Assembly: GCA_050011815.1 (NCBI GenBank)
Contig: JBEKIJ010000010.1
Coordinates: 62,001 to 126,000, forward strand
DNA from: Chersky-840 sp050011815
GTDB lineage: Bacteria > Actinomycetota > Acidimicrobiia > Acidimicrobiales > UBA8190
Direction of reading: 5' to 3'
DNA length: 64,000 nt
The notes below the pieces were generated by a model, which made no database searches, was not told the DNA's origin, and worked only from the letters and a program-made list of their open reading frames with translations. The stretch's first letter is position 1. Every line of letters starts with the position of its first letter. Positions 26,207 through 34,050 of the stretch are shown here, in pieces. A program made the translations under genes and the position numbers.

Positions 26207-26500
26207 CTAAGGGACTATCTCCAGCTTGCCCCCCGGTACAAGAATCTGGGCGGGACCGTTGTACCTGAGGCGAACCGTCTTGTTCTGGGCGACATCCACT
26301 TGGATGCGGGCCTCACTCTTTGGATAAAGAAGAGACACGCGCACTTCGTGCGTTCCCGGCTCAACTGGAAAGACATACTCTCCCCAGGGCAGGACCGAGG
26401 TCGATCCGTCGATTGTCACGGCCGTCCTAAAGACAAAGAAGAAGGGAATCCATAACGGGTGCCATCGAGTCTTGACGACGATCGAGGTTTCAGTATGCAT
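26207..26500 (-). CDS. Hypothetical beta-rich protein
   Basis: 97 residues from ATG 26500, inside the end of the upstream zinc-finger gene (11-base overlap). An N-terminal hydrophobic segment (WHPLWIPFFFVF) is followed by a beta-sandwich-like sequence (VTIDGSTSVLPWGEYVFPV, GTHEVRVSLLYPKSEARIQV, TVRLRYNGPAQILVPGG), similar in style to PEGA-like or transthyretin-like surface domains. Function unknown. Probably co-expressed with the upstream gene. Confidence 0.5.
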   Translation of the reverse strand: MHTETSIVVKTRWHPLWIPFFFVFRTAVTIDGSTSVLPWGEYVFPVEPGTHEVRVSLLYPKSEARIQVDVAQNKTVRLRYNGPAQILVPGGKLEIVP

Positions 26501-26795
26501 CGGTGTGGCCTTGCGCCCGCAACTGTTCGTAAATACTGGTGAACAAGTCGTGCTCGCGCATGTCGTCGGCAAATGCTCCGTCTACGGAGTGAAAGATGCA
26601 CAATGGCTCGCCGTGCCGAATGGTCCACGCCGCATGCTGGCTGAGGCCACCTATTTCACATCGTCGGCACATTGCCTCTGGTGGCGGCAGCACCCCTACC
26701 CCGGCGTGCTGGTCACAGGTGGCTGTAGTTCCAAGCAATGCGGTGGCTGCGACAGCGTTCCCGTCGAGGAGACAGTCGTAACAGATAAGCTCCAT
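26490..26795 (-). CDS. DUF2180-like zinc-finger protein
   Basis: 101 residues. The start LICYDCLLDGNAVAATALLG, then CDQHAG, resembles DUF2180 (CYDC...AVA...C..H). A second CRRC/C-x-F-H set follows (AMCRRCEIGG, LCIFHSVDG), so two zinc-binding clusters are likely. Its C-terminus overlaps the start of the following gene. It may act in protein interaction rather than catalysis. Confidence 0.55.
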   Translation of the reverse strand: MELICYDCLLDGNAVAATALLGTTATCDQHAGVGVLPPPEAMCRRCEIGGLSQHAAWTIRHGEPLCIFHSVDGAFADDMREHDLFTSIYEQLRAQGHTDAY

Positions 26796-26813
26796 CCGCT
26801 TAGTCTGGCAGCG

Positions 26814-27230
26814 TCAGCGACCGGGTTGTTGGCCGGGTCGGACCGACCAGATCCCCAAGTACATCAGGAGGAACGACACCGCCATAGTCAGAAATATGCC
26901 GGCGATGACTAGCGCTGCTGGATAGCGAATCCCGATCAGCAACGCTACAAGTCCGACAATGACCGGGGGAACGGTCCCCAACACCGCTCTGATCAGAAAC
27001 GAGCTGCGATCCGCAACAACTGACTGGAGTCGCTCGCTGATCGGTTGGACTAAGGATCGACGAATGAGCTGACCAGCCCAACCGATTGTCACGGCTGCTC
27101 CGAATACGATTCCGATTGCCAGTGGCCAAGCTCCAGCGACAACGGCGATCGCGATGCCAATAGCAGATAGCGCCAAGCCAACAAGGCGCAGCCGATCGAA
27201 CCGTGTTGCTGGCGAGATGGCGGCGATCAC
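26814..27230 (-). CDS. Four-helix membrane protein
   Basis: 138 residues with helix pairs LRLVGLALSAIGIAIAVVAG / PLAIGIVFGAAVTIGWAG and IRAVLGTVPPVIVGLVALLI / ALVIAGIFLTMAVSFLLMYL. The intervening amphipathic stretch (LIRRSLVQPISERLQSVV) may be cytoplasmic. No family recognised. The 17-bp repeat is 17 bases upstream of the start. Confidence 0.55.
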   Translation of the reverse strand: MIAAISPATRFDRLRLVGLALSAIGIAIAVVAGAWPLAIGIVFGAAVTIGWAGQLIRRSLVQPISERLQSVVADRSSFLIRAVLGTVPPVIVGLVALLIGIRYPAALVIAGIFLTMAVSFLLMYLGIWSVRPGQQPGR

Positions 27231-27246
27231 GGATCAAGACTAGGCC

Positions 27247-27263
27247 CGGGATCCCCGATTACG
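27247..27263 (+). repeat. 17-bp array repeat
   Basis: CGGGATCCCCGATTACG, 16 of 17 to consensus. It lies immediately upstream of the minus-strand gene 26814-27230. Confidence 0.75.
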
Positions 27264-27317
27264 GTGCTCTCGGCAGCCATCGTGCGGTGGGGAAAAGAGC
27301 TGTGTCACGCTTTAGTA

Positions 27318-27578
27318 ATGAACTGGCTTCGCCGTCTCGGTCGCGCCGAACGGATCGTCCTTGTCGTGGCCCTGGGGGTCGCTCTGGAGGCTTTGGGGTC
27401 CTTCCTTGGTGGTGTGGGCTCCGCGGCGGGATGGGTCGCCTACGCGCCCCTCTCACAAGCCACCCAGATCGAGCCGGGGAGGCTTCATCCGTGGGTAAGG
27501 CTTTTCATCTGGTTGGCCCTAACGACCGTTTGGGCGATCGCCTCGATCGCCATCCTCCGAGCCCCCACATCGGAGTAG
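27318..27578 (+). CDS. Small two-helix membrane protein (array unit in opposite orientation)
   Basis: 86 residues from ATG 27318 (MNWLRRLGRAERIVLVVALG); an upstream in-frame start at 27264 is less likely. Two helices: RIVLVVALGVALEALGSFLG and LFIWLALTTVWAIASIAILR. It lies between 17-bp repeats only 347 bases apart, and is the one gene there on the plus strand. Confidence 0.5.
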   Translation: MNWLRRLGRAERIVLVVALGVALEALGSFLGGVGSAAGWVAYAPLSQATQIEPGRLHPWVRLFIWLALTTVWAIASIAILRAPTSE

Positions 27579-27593
27579 ACGAGAGACGTGGCT

Positions 27594-27610
27594 CGGTGTC
27601 CCCGATTATG
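27594..27610 (+). repeat. 17-bp array repeat inside a larger inverted repeat
   Basis: CGGTGTCCCCGATTATG, 15 of 17. The repeat overlaps a 9-bp inverted repeat (GTGGCTCGG ... CCGAGCCAC), so this copy can fold into a cruciform-like hairpin. Confidence 0.7.
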
Positions 27611-27652
27611 TGCGCTCCCGGACGCCAGCCCGAGCCACCTCCAGTGGGCGCC

Positions 27653-28201
27653 TTACGAGACGAGTCCGCCAGGCCTGCCGGTCTTGGCTTCTCGTCTGAC
27701 GATGTCTGCTGTACCTACGTATGCGCCTTCGGGTGTCCGCCGGAACATGCAGCGGATGAGCCATCGCAAGTCAGCATTGCCAACGGCGTCGAACTTCGCC
27801 TGGTCCATTACATTTGGCGCATCGTCGTCCGGCATGGACACCCAGACTCGGTCTAAGTAATCGGCAAACCTTTTGGTTGCTGGACCTAGTCCGTCGATTA
27901 CTTGCTCCCGGGTGATCTGGAGATCCCCGTGTGAAACGGCATTGAGAAGGTCTTCCACAAACGACTTGGCGAAGTCCTCCCAGGGAGGCTCAGCTCCCTT
28001 GTCAAGCAGGACCTCAGTCAGGACCAGCAGATCCGACCATTCCGACGACGTCGCGATTCCTGGCCGGTCAAGAGCCAAGGCAACCAGTTCGCGCGCGACC
28101 TCTGTTGGTTGCTTATTCCTACCGGGTTCTGCCTCTCCGATGGGCTCCAGACCAGGAAACAGAGACTCCAGAACTTCGATCAAGTCTTCGGCTCTGACCA
28201 C
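27653..28201 (-). CDS. Hypothetical acidic cytoplasmic protein
   Basis: 182 residues from a GTG start (VRAEDLIEVLESLFPGLEP). Acidic and all-helical (VARELVALALDR, WSDLLVLTEVLLDKG, PWEDFAKSFVEDLLNAV, QVIDGLGPATKRFADYLDRVW). The compact all-helical, acidic character is like immunity or anti-toxin-type small proteins, but no family is certain. It ends 43 bases from one 17-bp repeat and starts 133 bases from the next. Confidence 0.55.
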   Translation of the reverse strand: MVRAEDLIEVLESLFPGLEPIGEAEPGRNKQPTEVARELVALALDRPGIATSSEWSDLLVLTEVLLDKGAEPPWEDFAKSFVEDLLNAVSHGDLQITREQVIDGLGPATKRFADYLDRVWVSMPDDDAPNVMDQAKFDAVGNADLRWLIRCMFRRTPEGAYVGTADIVRREAKTGRPGGLVS

Positions 28202-28333
28202 GTCCGGACAGAGTACTCGGAGGCTATCTTGCGCGAGGCACCCGCCAGGTGCACGGAGCTACCGTTCCCTGCTCCCCGCTGGGGTGACCAGGCGATGTTC
28301 AAGCCGGTCGGGACAACTCATTCCGATCGTGCG

Positions 28334-28350
28334 CGGGATCTCCGATTATG
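28334..28350 (+). repeat. 17-bp array repeat
   Basis: CGGGATCTCCGATTATG, 16 of 17. It lies 61 bases after the stop of 28411-29121 (minus) and upstream of 27653-28201. Confidence 0.75.
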
Positions 28351-28410
28351 CGCTCCCAGAACCGATCCTGGCCATTGGCCCAGACGCTCGGGCGGGGCAC
28401 TGGTGGTGCC

Positions 28411-29121
28411 CTAGCCGATCACCATGCGTTGCAACCCGTTCAGGAGGCTGCCACTTCCGACGACGAGGGGCATCAAACCGAGAAACAACATGACCACCCA
28501 CGTCACGCCGAGGCCCCATTCTCGTGCATCTTTCCAGTTGCGCGGCTCTCGTTGGTCCCTACGAAACGCGCCTGCTGTGGCGTAGAGCACGACCAGACTC
28601 GCGAAGTCGGCAGTGAGGAGTACCCATCGCGTCGGATGATCGACTGCCAGGGCAATCGCACCTAATGTGAGGCCAAGGAGCACGCTCGCCATGACTGAGA
28701 CGCCGAGACGGATCACAAGGCGATCGCGAAGGTCCATGGTCGCCTCCACCGGTGTACGCAGGATGACGACAAGTCCAAGGATTGGCAGCATCGTTCCAAT
28801 AACAGAAGCGGCTACAAAACCCACCAGGGTCGCAGGATCCCAAGTGACATGCACGATCAAGGTCGCAGGGAGAACGTGCCCATACGAGCGCTGAGTGGCA
28901 GCATTAGTGTTGTCAAGGTTCGCTTGTGTGATTGTGAGAACTACAGCGGCCCCCACAGCCACAGTCACGGCCGTTGTAACGAGGCTCGTGATCATGGCTA
29001 GGCGGCATCGTCTAGCTCGGCGCTCGTTATCGCCGCGGAGAATCCCCAAAGGATCGAAGCGCCGACCAACAGGATCTATCGGTTGGTTCAGGCGCCCCCA
29101 CAGAGCTGCTCGGGTGTCCAC
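28411..29121 (-). CDS. Polytopic membrane protein of unknown function
   Basis: 236 residues with about six helices (ITSLVTTAVTVAVGAAVVL, LVGFVAASVIGTMLPILG, LGVSVMASVLLGLTLGAI, VLLTADFASLVVLYATAG, LGVTWVVMLFLGLMPLVV). An N-terminal cytoplasmic stretch (FDPLGILRGDNERRARRCR) precedes them. No family recognised. A weak 17-bp repeat copy (10 of 17) lies about 55 bases upstream at 29176-29192. Confidence 0.6.
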   Translation of the reverse strand: MDTRAALWGRLNQPIDPVGRRFDPLGILRGDNERRARRCRLAMITSLVTTAVTVAVGAAVVLTITQANLDNTNAATQRSYGHVLPATLIVHVTWDPATLVGFVAASVIGTMLPILGLVVILRTPVEATMDLRDRLVIRLGVSVMASVLLGLTLGAIALAVDHPTRWVLLTADFASLVVLYATAGAFRRDQREPRNWKDAREWGLGVTWVVMLFLGLMPLVVGSGSLLNGLQRMVIG

Positions 29122-29669
29122 GGTCTCGTTATCGTCATTTCCGGAGTGGGTCTAAACCCAAGCCCAACTCCCAATCGGGATTGCCGGGTCCCGGTACGAC
29201 CTCCCCCATCCCGAGGGAGCGCAGAACACCCGCTATCGTGCGTCCGCTCTCGGGGCCTCAACCCGCTCGCAAGAGAAGATATGGCGCTCCCTGCTGACCC
29301 CAGAAGGTGCCTATCACCCTTCCGGTATCACTCGGTTACCCGAACCCGCAGTCCTGCGCGTTTAGTGCTGCCTTTGTGGCCTTGAGCCAATCCCTCAGCT
29401 CCGATCGTCTCAGCTACACGCCCCCTTCGATCGGTAGATAGACGTGCTTTCGGTCGTGCCGTTTTCCCATTCCACCTGCCTTTCTTCCCACATCATTTTT
29501 CTGGGTGGAGCCGTACATATCATTTCGCGACTTACTGGGTCGGCTAATCCATGTGATCCAAGGCGCGTATACCGCCCACCCCTATCGGACGATCACAACG
29601 ACCGTACTCGGGATGGATACGACTTGGTTCTACCAGCAGAGATCTGCCCGCATCGACCACGTCGGATGG
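29122..29669. other. Gene-poor 550-base stretch
   Basis: No convincing gene. A weak 66-codon plus-strand frame (29505-29705) lacks a recognisable ribosome site and is not called. A degenerate array repeat may be present at 29176-29192. The AT-richer composition suggests decayed sequence. Confidence 0.4.
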
Positions 29670-29918
29670 TCAGCCGAAGTGACCCCAGTGTGTGGCGATG
29701 ATTAGAAGTACGCCAGCGAGGGCGAGCGCGATACCTGCGACGATTGTTCTCGCCCTAGGGATCTTAAAGATCGGGAGTTGAGCGGAGAGGATCCAAAGAC
29801 CAGCAATCAGAATCAACAAGAATCCAACTTCGGCAAGGATGACGCCTATGTGACGGCTCAACGCAAGCACAGGAATCATTTTAGCTACGTTGGAGCGTTC
29901 GCAGAAGAATGGAATCAC
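29670..29918 (-). CDS. Small two-helix membrane protein
   Basis: 82 residues: HIGVILAEVGFLLILIAGLW and IVAGIALALAGVLLIIATHW are two helices joined by a short basic loop (FKIPRARTI). No family recognised. It lies just downstream of the tandem lipoproteins on the same strand. Confidence 0.45.
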   Translation of the reverse strand: MIPFFCERSNVAKMIPVLALSRHIGVILAEVGFLLILIAGLWILSAQLPIFKIPRARTIVAGIALALAGVLLIIATHWGHFG

Positions 29919-29947
29919 CCGAACCGGGCGGCCAAATGATCTGGGTG

Positions 29948-30490
29948 CTACGACCCCGCTGCTGCTCGACGTGCCAACAACTCGGCCAACGCTTGTGTCA
30001 CGCGAGTGCTCTTCGGCGCCCCAATAAGGAGAACAAGACTGACCTGCTTCTGTTCTCGCCAGACGACCACGAAGGCGTGGCCCTCCAGTTCACCACTGAC
30101 ATTGATGATCCGTGCCTCGTCTCCAAGGGCCAGAACCTTCTTAACCGGTCCCCCTCTACTCGCCTGTGTGAACGCGGTCGACGCCTCAGCAATAGTGGCG
30201 CAGGACAACGTGGCACTCTCGACAACGGGCGAGTTGGCGGTGGCTGGAGAGAGAACGTTCAAGAATTTCCCCCCTACACTAAAGATGCTCTTCCCGACGT
30301 ACACGCAATGGAAAGGGTGTGACACCAGCGCCTCCGAAGCAGACGCTGGCGGGACCGACTTCAAACCCAGGTAACTCGGGATCTCAGCTTGAGTGAGCAC
30401 GCCAGGAGTCGAGGACCCACCGCATGCCGACAACGTCACGGTGATACCAAGGCAGAGAGCCAGTCGCATCCCGGCAGGACTCCGTCTCAC
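29948..30490 (-). CDS. Tandem lipoprotein paralogue 3
   Basis: About 180 residues from GTG 30490. A signal peptide with lipobox LSAC precedes CGGSSTPGVLTQAEIPSYLG, which is nearly identical in all three paralogues. The central ~120 residues are unlike the other two, and the C-terminus returns to the shared ALAELLARRAAAGS. A central Cys pair (FHCVYV, LSCATI) may form a disulphide. Only seven bases separate it from paralogue 2, so the three form an operon. Extracytoplasmic function unknown. Confidence 0.7.
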   Translation of the reverse strand: MRRSPAGMRLALCLGITVTLSACGGSSTPGVLTQAEIPSYLGLKSVPPASASEALVSHPFHCVYVGKSIFSVGGKFLNVLSPATANSPVVESATLSCATIAEASTAFTQASRGGPVKKVLALGDEARIINVSGELEGHAFVVVWREQKQVSLVLLIGAPKSTRVTQALAELLARRAAAGS

Positions 30491-30497
30491 AGACACG

Positions 30498-31124
30498 CTA
30501 CGAACTCGCCGCTGCTCGACGTGCCAGCAACTCGGCCAGCGCAGGTGTGATGCGCTTGTCTCCACTTGGTCCAGTCACGATCACGGTATCGATCTGGTCG
30601 TCCGCTCGCCACAGCACTAGATAGGAACGGGCTGCAGGCACAGATCCTTTGCCGCGCAGGATCAGTTCAGTCTGGCCAGAAACCTGCGTAGGAACCTTGG
30701 CGATCCTGCCAACGTTATAGATCTCGGCACCGTTTCCGACGCCAGGAACTGAGTCCCCAGCGCCATAGAGGCTGGACATGGCAGTGGTAAATGTGCGATA
30801 GGCAACCGTCTCGCGGGATGGATTGGAACAATCAGCAGCGAGACTTGTCACCTGGGGAGCGTTGGCCGGTCCGAGATTCTGTTCGTAGCCGCGTTGACCT
30901 GGAGTGCTGAAGACGGAGAGTTTGCCCGTCTTGCAGGGTGGTGTTTGTATCGGTCGCGATTGAAACGCTGACTCTGATGGGTTGGCTTTGACGCCCAAGT
31001 AACTCGGAATGTCTGACTGTGTGAGCACGCCGGGTGTCGAGGAACCTCCACATGCCGACGAGGCCACCGCGACGCCAATGCCGAGAGCTACCTTGATCCC
31101 AATAGATCTCCGACGGAGAGTCAT
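30498..31124 (-). CDS. Tandem lipoprotein paralogue 2
   Basis: 208 residues from ATG 31124, overlapping the stop of paralogue 1 (ATGA). Lipobox SSAC, conserved CGGSSTPGVLTQSDIPSYLG and conserved end ITPALAELLARRAAASS. The middle is divergent (TPPCKTGKLSVFSTPG, AADCSNPSRETVAYRTF). Cys residues are conserved in number but not in context. It may recognise a surface or soluble ligand; unknown. Confidence 0.75.
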   Translation of the reverse strand: MTLRRRSIGIKVALGIGVAVASSACGGSSTPGVLTQSDIPSYLGVKANPSESAFQSRPIQTPPCKTGKLSVFSTPGQRGYEQNLGPANAPQVTSLAADCSNPSRETVAYRTFTTAMSSLYGAGDSVPGVGNGAEIYNVGRIAKVPTQVSGQTELILRGKGSVPAARSYLVLWRADDQIDTVIVTGPSGDKRITPALAELLARRAAASS

Positions 31125-31657
31125 CCCGCTGCTGCTCGACGTGCCAACAACTCGGCCAACGCCGGTGTGATGCGCTTGTCGGTTGGTGAACTTGCGATGA
31201 AGATGATCCCGAGGTCAAAGCCTTGGCGCCATCCCAAGATGTAGTTCCGCTGAGAAGGAAGCAGCGTGCCAATAACAGCCTCGTCTTCGATCCCGGCTAT
31301 CGAACGGGCATGCCAACCCTTTGCATACGCTGCCAATGCTCCTTGAGCGTCGACTTCACTCGGACAGACGACCTCGGAACTCGACACCTCGGGACCCTTC
31401 GGATTGTTGTTCAGAAGTCCGATATTCGATTCAACCTTGACCCCGGGTGCGTTGAACACGGTGGTCTTGGACACCTGGCAGTGATCGGGCGCTAACTCGT
31501 TGAGCATCTGGGACCTAAGTTGTGGATTCACTTTGACGCCCAAGTAACTCGGAATGTCTGACTGTATGAGCACGCCGGGAGCCGAGGAACCGCCACACGC
31601 CGATAGAGCCAGCACAATGACGAAGACAGCGATGAGCCTGACCGCAAAGAGGCGCAC
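31121..31657 (-). CDS. Tandem lipoprotein paralogue 1
   Basis: 178 residues with a clear signal peptide and lipobox (AVFVIVLALSACGGSSAPG). The conserved IPSYLGVKVNP segment and the end DKRITPALAELLARRAAAG match the other two. The middle (LAPDHCQVSKTTVFNAPGVK, VCPSEVDAQGALAAYAKGW) is distinct. It is first in the three-gene operon, divergent from the gene at 31741. Confidence 0.75.
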   Translation of the reverse strand: MRLFAVRLIAVFVIVLALSACGGSSAPGVLIQSDIPSYLGVKVNPQLRSQMLNELAPDHCQVSKTTVFNAPGVKVESNIGLLNNNPKGPEVSSSEVVCPSEVDAQGALAAYAKGWHARSIAGIEDEAVIGTLLPSQRNYILGWRQGFDLGIIFIASSPTDKRITPALAELLARRAAAG

Positions 31658-31740
31658 TCCGCAACATTACTGGTTGCCACCACTGTCCAGATCTGCGGAA
31701 GTAGTGAGGCCAGAAGTAAGATGTGATCGAGCGAGGTCCG

Positions 31741-32370
31741 ATGACCAGGCATCCAGACCCACCTTTAGCACCAACCAGCGAGATAGACAGGGTTCGCGCC
31801 TCTATGGAAGAAGCCATGGAGAGACACGACGCCCGACAGAAGTGGTTACGACCGATCGTTTGGACGCTCGCCCTGCTTACTGTGGCGGGGGTGATTGCAG
31901 CTGGCGCCTTAGGTGTGTTCTCTTTCAGCAGGTCATTGAGTGGCCCAACAGGAGATCCGCACGGCGAGATCCTCCACGATCTAATCACATTAGTGAACGA
32001 ACACCTCCCTTCTGGTGCTGTGGTCGTGAGCCATCGGTACAGCGAACCGCGCTGGTATAGCTGCAACCCGCCACGATATGGAGCACATTTCAGTGATGTT
32101 CAGGCGCAAGTTGTGTTTCGGTCGGTGGCCATTCCTGCCATAATCGCACCGCGAGGTGAGTCCCTCGACGCCGTAGGGAGTACCCCACTCGTCTGGTCCA
32201 CAACCGTTCAACTCCCGGGACATGCCGATTACCCGGGTGAAAACAACATAGAGGAGGACATAACAGCGCATTGGAAGAGGATCCCCGGAAGCAACGCCAG
32301 GGAGTGGACGTTCGATGCGACGAGTGGTGCGTTCGGGGTTCCCTCTGGCTACTGCACTGGGCCTAGCTGA
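31741..32370 (+). CDS. Single-pass membrane protein with extracytoplasmic domain
   Basis: 209 residues from ATG 31741; a GTG at 31723 is possible. The cytoplasmic head contains a short helix (IDRVRASMEEAMERHDARQK). The membrane helix is PIVWTLALLTVAGVIAAGAL. An external domain (EILHDLITLVNEHLPSGAVV, CNPPRYGAHFSDVQAQVVF) follows, with Cys at both ends. It is divergent from the lipoprotein operon, which suggests shared regulation. No family recognised. Confidence 0.6.
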   Translation: MTRHPDPPLAPTSEIDRVRASMEEAMERHDARQKWLRPIVWTLALLTVAGVIAAGALGVFSFSRSLSGPTGDPHGEILHDLITLVNEHLPSGAVVVSHRYSEPRWYSCNPPRYGAHFSDVQAQVVFRSVAIPAIIAPRGESLDAVGSTPLVWSTTVQLPGHADYPGENNIEEDITAHWKRIPGSNAREWTFDATSGAFGVPSGYCTGPS

Positions 32371-32689
32371 TTCCGGCACCAATGGCCCCAGTGGAGACAC
32401 CGCTGGAAACCGACACTGCTCGGGTAGACTCAGACACGTCCCCAGACCTCAATCTTGGAGCATCGCGTATGCATTCTCGCTACCCCACCGCAATCGGCTA
32501 CGACGGCGTCCTTAGGTACACCTACCGTGACTGCGGCTACCCCACGGTCGAGAGCTTGGAGAAGTCACTCCGAGCGATCGAGATCCACACCGCTACCTGC
32601 ACAAAGTCGAGGTGCCGCTCGTATCATGGCACCGACCTGCTGCTGCGCTTAATCCCTCACTCCCACACACCCACACCGCCGGGAGACGC

Positions 32690-33088
32690 CCCGAGCAAAT
32701 ACGGGCACACTACGAGCTGCGAGAAAAAGTCATTAGGCCCGCTCTAGTCGCAGCTGGGCTTCCGGAAACCATCCGGACCTATGACCTTCGCCACTCACAC
32801 GCCTCCCTCCTGATCGACGTGGGTGCCAATGTCCTGGCGGTGTCCCAGCGGATGGGGCACTCTGATCCCGCTGTCACCCTTCGTGAGTACGGCCACCTCT
32901 TTGAGGGCGTCCAGGCTCATCTCACACAGCAGCTAGACGGCCTCCGTATGGCAACTGCCAAGAGCACTCCGAGCGCCGCCTCGATAGTGCCGATGGAAGG
33001 AGCCCGCAGGACACGCGCAGGACACACCGGACACGCAAAAGACACAAGAAACGGGTCCGAGAAGGTAAAAACGGGTCGAGGACGGTGA
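32690..33088 (+). pseudogene. C-terminal part of a tyrosine recombinase (island integrase remnant)
   Basis: Contains the catalytic C-terminus of a phage-type integrase: TYDLRHSHASLLIDVGANVL (box II Arg), VSQRMGHSDPAVTLREYGHL (the Gly-His pair, and the Tyr nucleophile in REYGH). The N-terminal core-binding domain and the first catalytic Arg are absent, and no frame encodes them upstream. It ends 67 bases before the right att repeat, where an island integrase would be expected. Confidence 0.75.
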
Positions 33089-33154
33089 GACGTCTTCGCA
33101 GGTCAGACGCACTTTCGATCTCTTGACCAGCGAACGCTCGTTCCCAAAGTGGCC

Positions 33155-33176
33155 GGTTCGATTCCCGCCACCTCCA
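33155..33176 (+). repeat. attR: right copy of the 22-bp tmRNA-derived direct repeat
   Basis: Exact copy of tmRNA bases 19388-19409, marking the right edge of the island. Not preceded by the remaining tmRNA sequence, so it is an attachment site and not a second gene. Confidence 0.88.
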
Positions 33177-33178
33177 AG

Positions 33179-33213
33179 GATGCTCAGGGGAGACCGTGAG
33201 CACCGTTGGAGGT
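33179..33213. repeat. Dispersed hairpin repeat, copy 1
   Basis: GATGCTCAGGGGAGACCGTG with TGAGCA arms: TGCTCA (33181-33186) pairs with TGAGCA (33197-33202). A related copy lies at 55147-55182. Located right next to attR. Confidence 0.55.
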
Positions 33214-33404
33214 GCACTGACATCCACGTACCGGTCGTAGATCGACCGCGCCCAAGTGACGGCGTCGCTCACTCGGATGCCTGAGGGCTGTGGGCGCTTC
33301 CAGAGCCGAGGGTTCGTAGGGCGGCCCCTATCGCCGCGTGTCGAGCTGGCCGCCGAGGGGTGCCGCCCTCCCGAACGTCACACCCTACCCATAGCATCGG
33401 TGCT

Positions 33405-33750
33405 ATGGCCTGGGGTACGATCGAGTTGGAACAGGAGGTCGAGGAATGGCTTCTCGCGCTCCCCGATGAGCTATTTGGTCAAGCAGAACGGTACATCGAC
33501 CTGCTCGCAGCCGAAGGCGTGCATCTCGACGAGCCCTTCACTCGGCAGCTCCGCGGGAAGCTCCGGGAGTTGCGCTTCACCTCGGCCGCCAGCAGACGAG
33601 GATCACCTACTACATCGCCACCGGCCGCAAGATCGTGCTGCTCACCGTGTTCGTGAAGACGCGCCAACGAGAGCGTCTGGAAGTCCAACGAGCATGGCGC
33701 GCAATGCAGACCTGCATCGCTGAGGGCCACACAGCGGAGGACGACGAATG
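33405..33750 (+). pseudogene. HigB/RelE-type toxin with frameshift
   Basis: ATG 33405 begins MAWGTIELEQEVEEWLLALP, typical of Gp49/HigB-like RelE-superfamily toxins. Near 33582 the frame shifts: the original frame runs out of homology, while another frame continues QQTRITYYIATGRKIVLLTV and RQRERLEVQRAWRAM to a stop that overlaps the antitoxin start (ATGA). One inserted base would restore a full-length toxin of about 115 residues. The toxin is either dead or the sequence has one missing base. Confidence 0.75.
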
Positions 33751-34050
33751 ACGCGCAAGACCTGGGACGAGGTGAAGAAGGAACGGGCCGACTCACCAGA
33801 TCGCCGACGTGGCTACGAGCGCGCCGGCCGGACAATCAGGCTCGCGATGGAGATCCATGAGCTCCGGGAGAAACGGGGGCTCAGCCAGCGCGAGCTAGCG
33901 GAGCGTCTCGGCACGACCCAGTCTGCCGTCGCGCGCCTCGAGGCTGGCAACGTGTCCCCCAGCCTGCCGACCCTCGACAAGGTCGCCGAAGCGCTCGGGG
34001 TCGAGCTCGTCGTCAGCTTTGTGGATCTCGACGATCGGATCGCAGGCTGA
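33748..34050 (+). CDS. HigA-type XRE-family antitoxin
   Basis: 100 residues. The helix-turn-helix is IHELREKRGLSQRELAERLG followed by TTQSAVARLEAGNVSPSLPT, and the dimer segment is LGVELVVSFVDL. The ATG overlaps the toxin stop. It would bind the toxin and repress the shared promoter in a toxin-first module of HigBA type. Located just outside the island's right att site. Confidence 0.88.
   Translation: MTRKTWDEVKKERADSPDRRRGYERAGRTIRLAMEIHELREKRGLSQRELAERLGTTQSAVARLEAGNVSPSLPTLDKVAEALGVELVVSFVDLDDRIAG

Larger units (their letters stand above)
19410..33176. mobile_element. tmRNA-integrated genomic island (13.8 kb)
   Basis: Bounded by 22-bp direct repeats of the tmRNA 3' end. The interior has clearly lower GC than the flanking chromosome, mostly orphan genes, and the C-terminal part of a tyrosine recombinase 67 bases inside the right repeat. 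A second repeat, AGGACACRNRCAGGACACA, lies just inside both ends (19471-19489 and 33008-33026) and could be arm-type integrase sites. Content: a decayed membrane gene, an Mrr-helicase, small membrane proteins, part of the 17-bp repeat array, and three paralogous lipoproteins. Because the integrase is truncated, the island is probably no longer self-mobile. Confidence 0.85.

Noticed and set aside
29176..29192. Further 17-bp repeat copy upstream of 28411-29121
   Set aside because: Only 10 of 17 positions match; noted as possible decay but not listed as a feature.
33155..33176. A second tRNA or tmRNA gene at the right att site
   Set aside because: Only the T-arm and 3' acceptor half are present; there is no 5' half.
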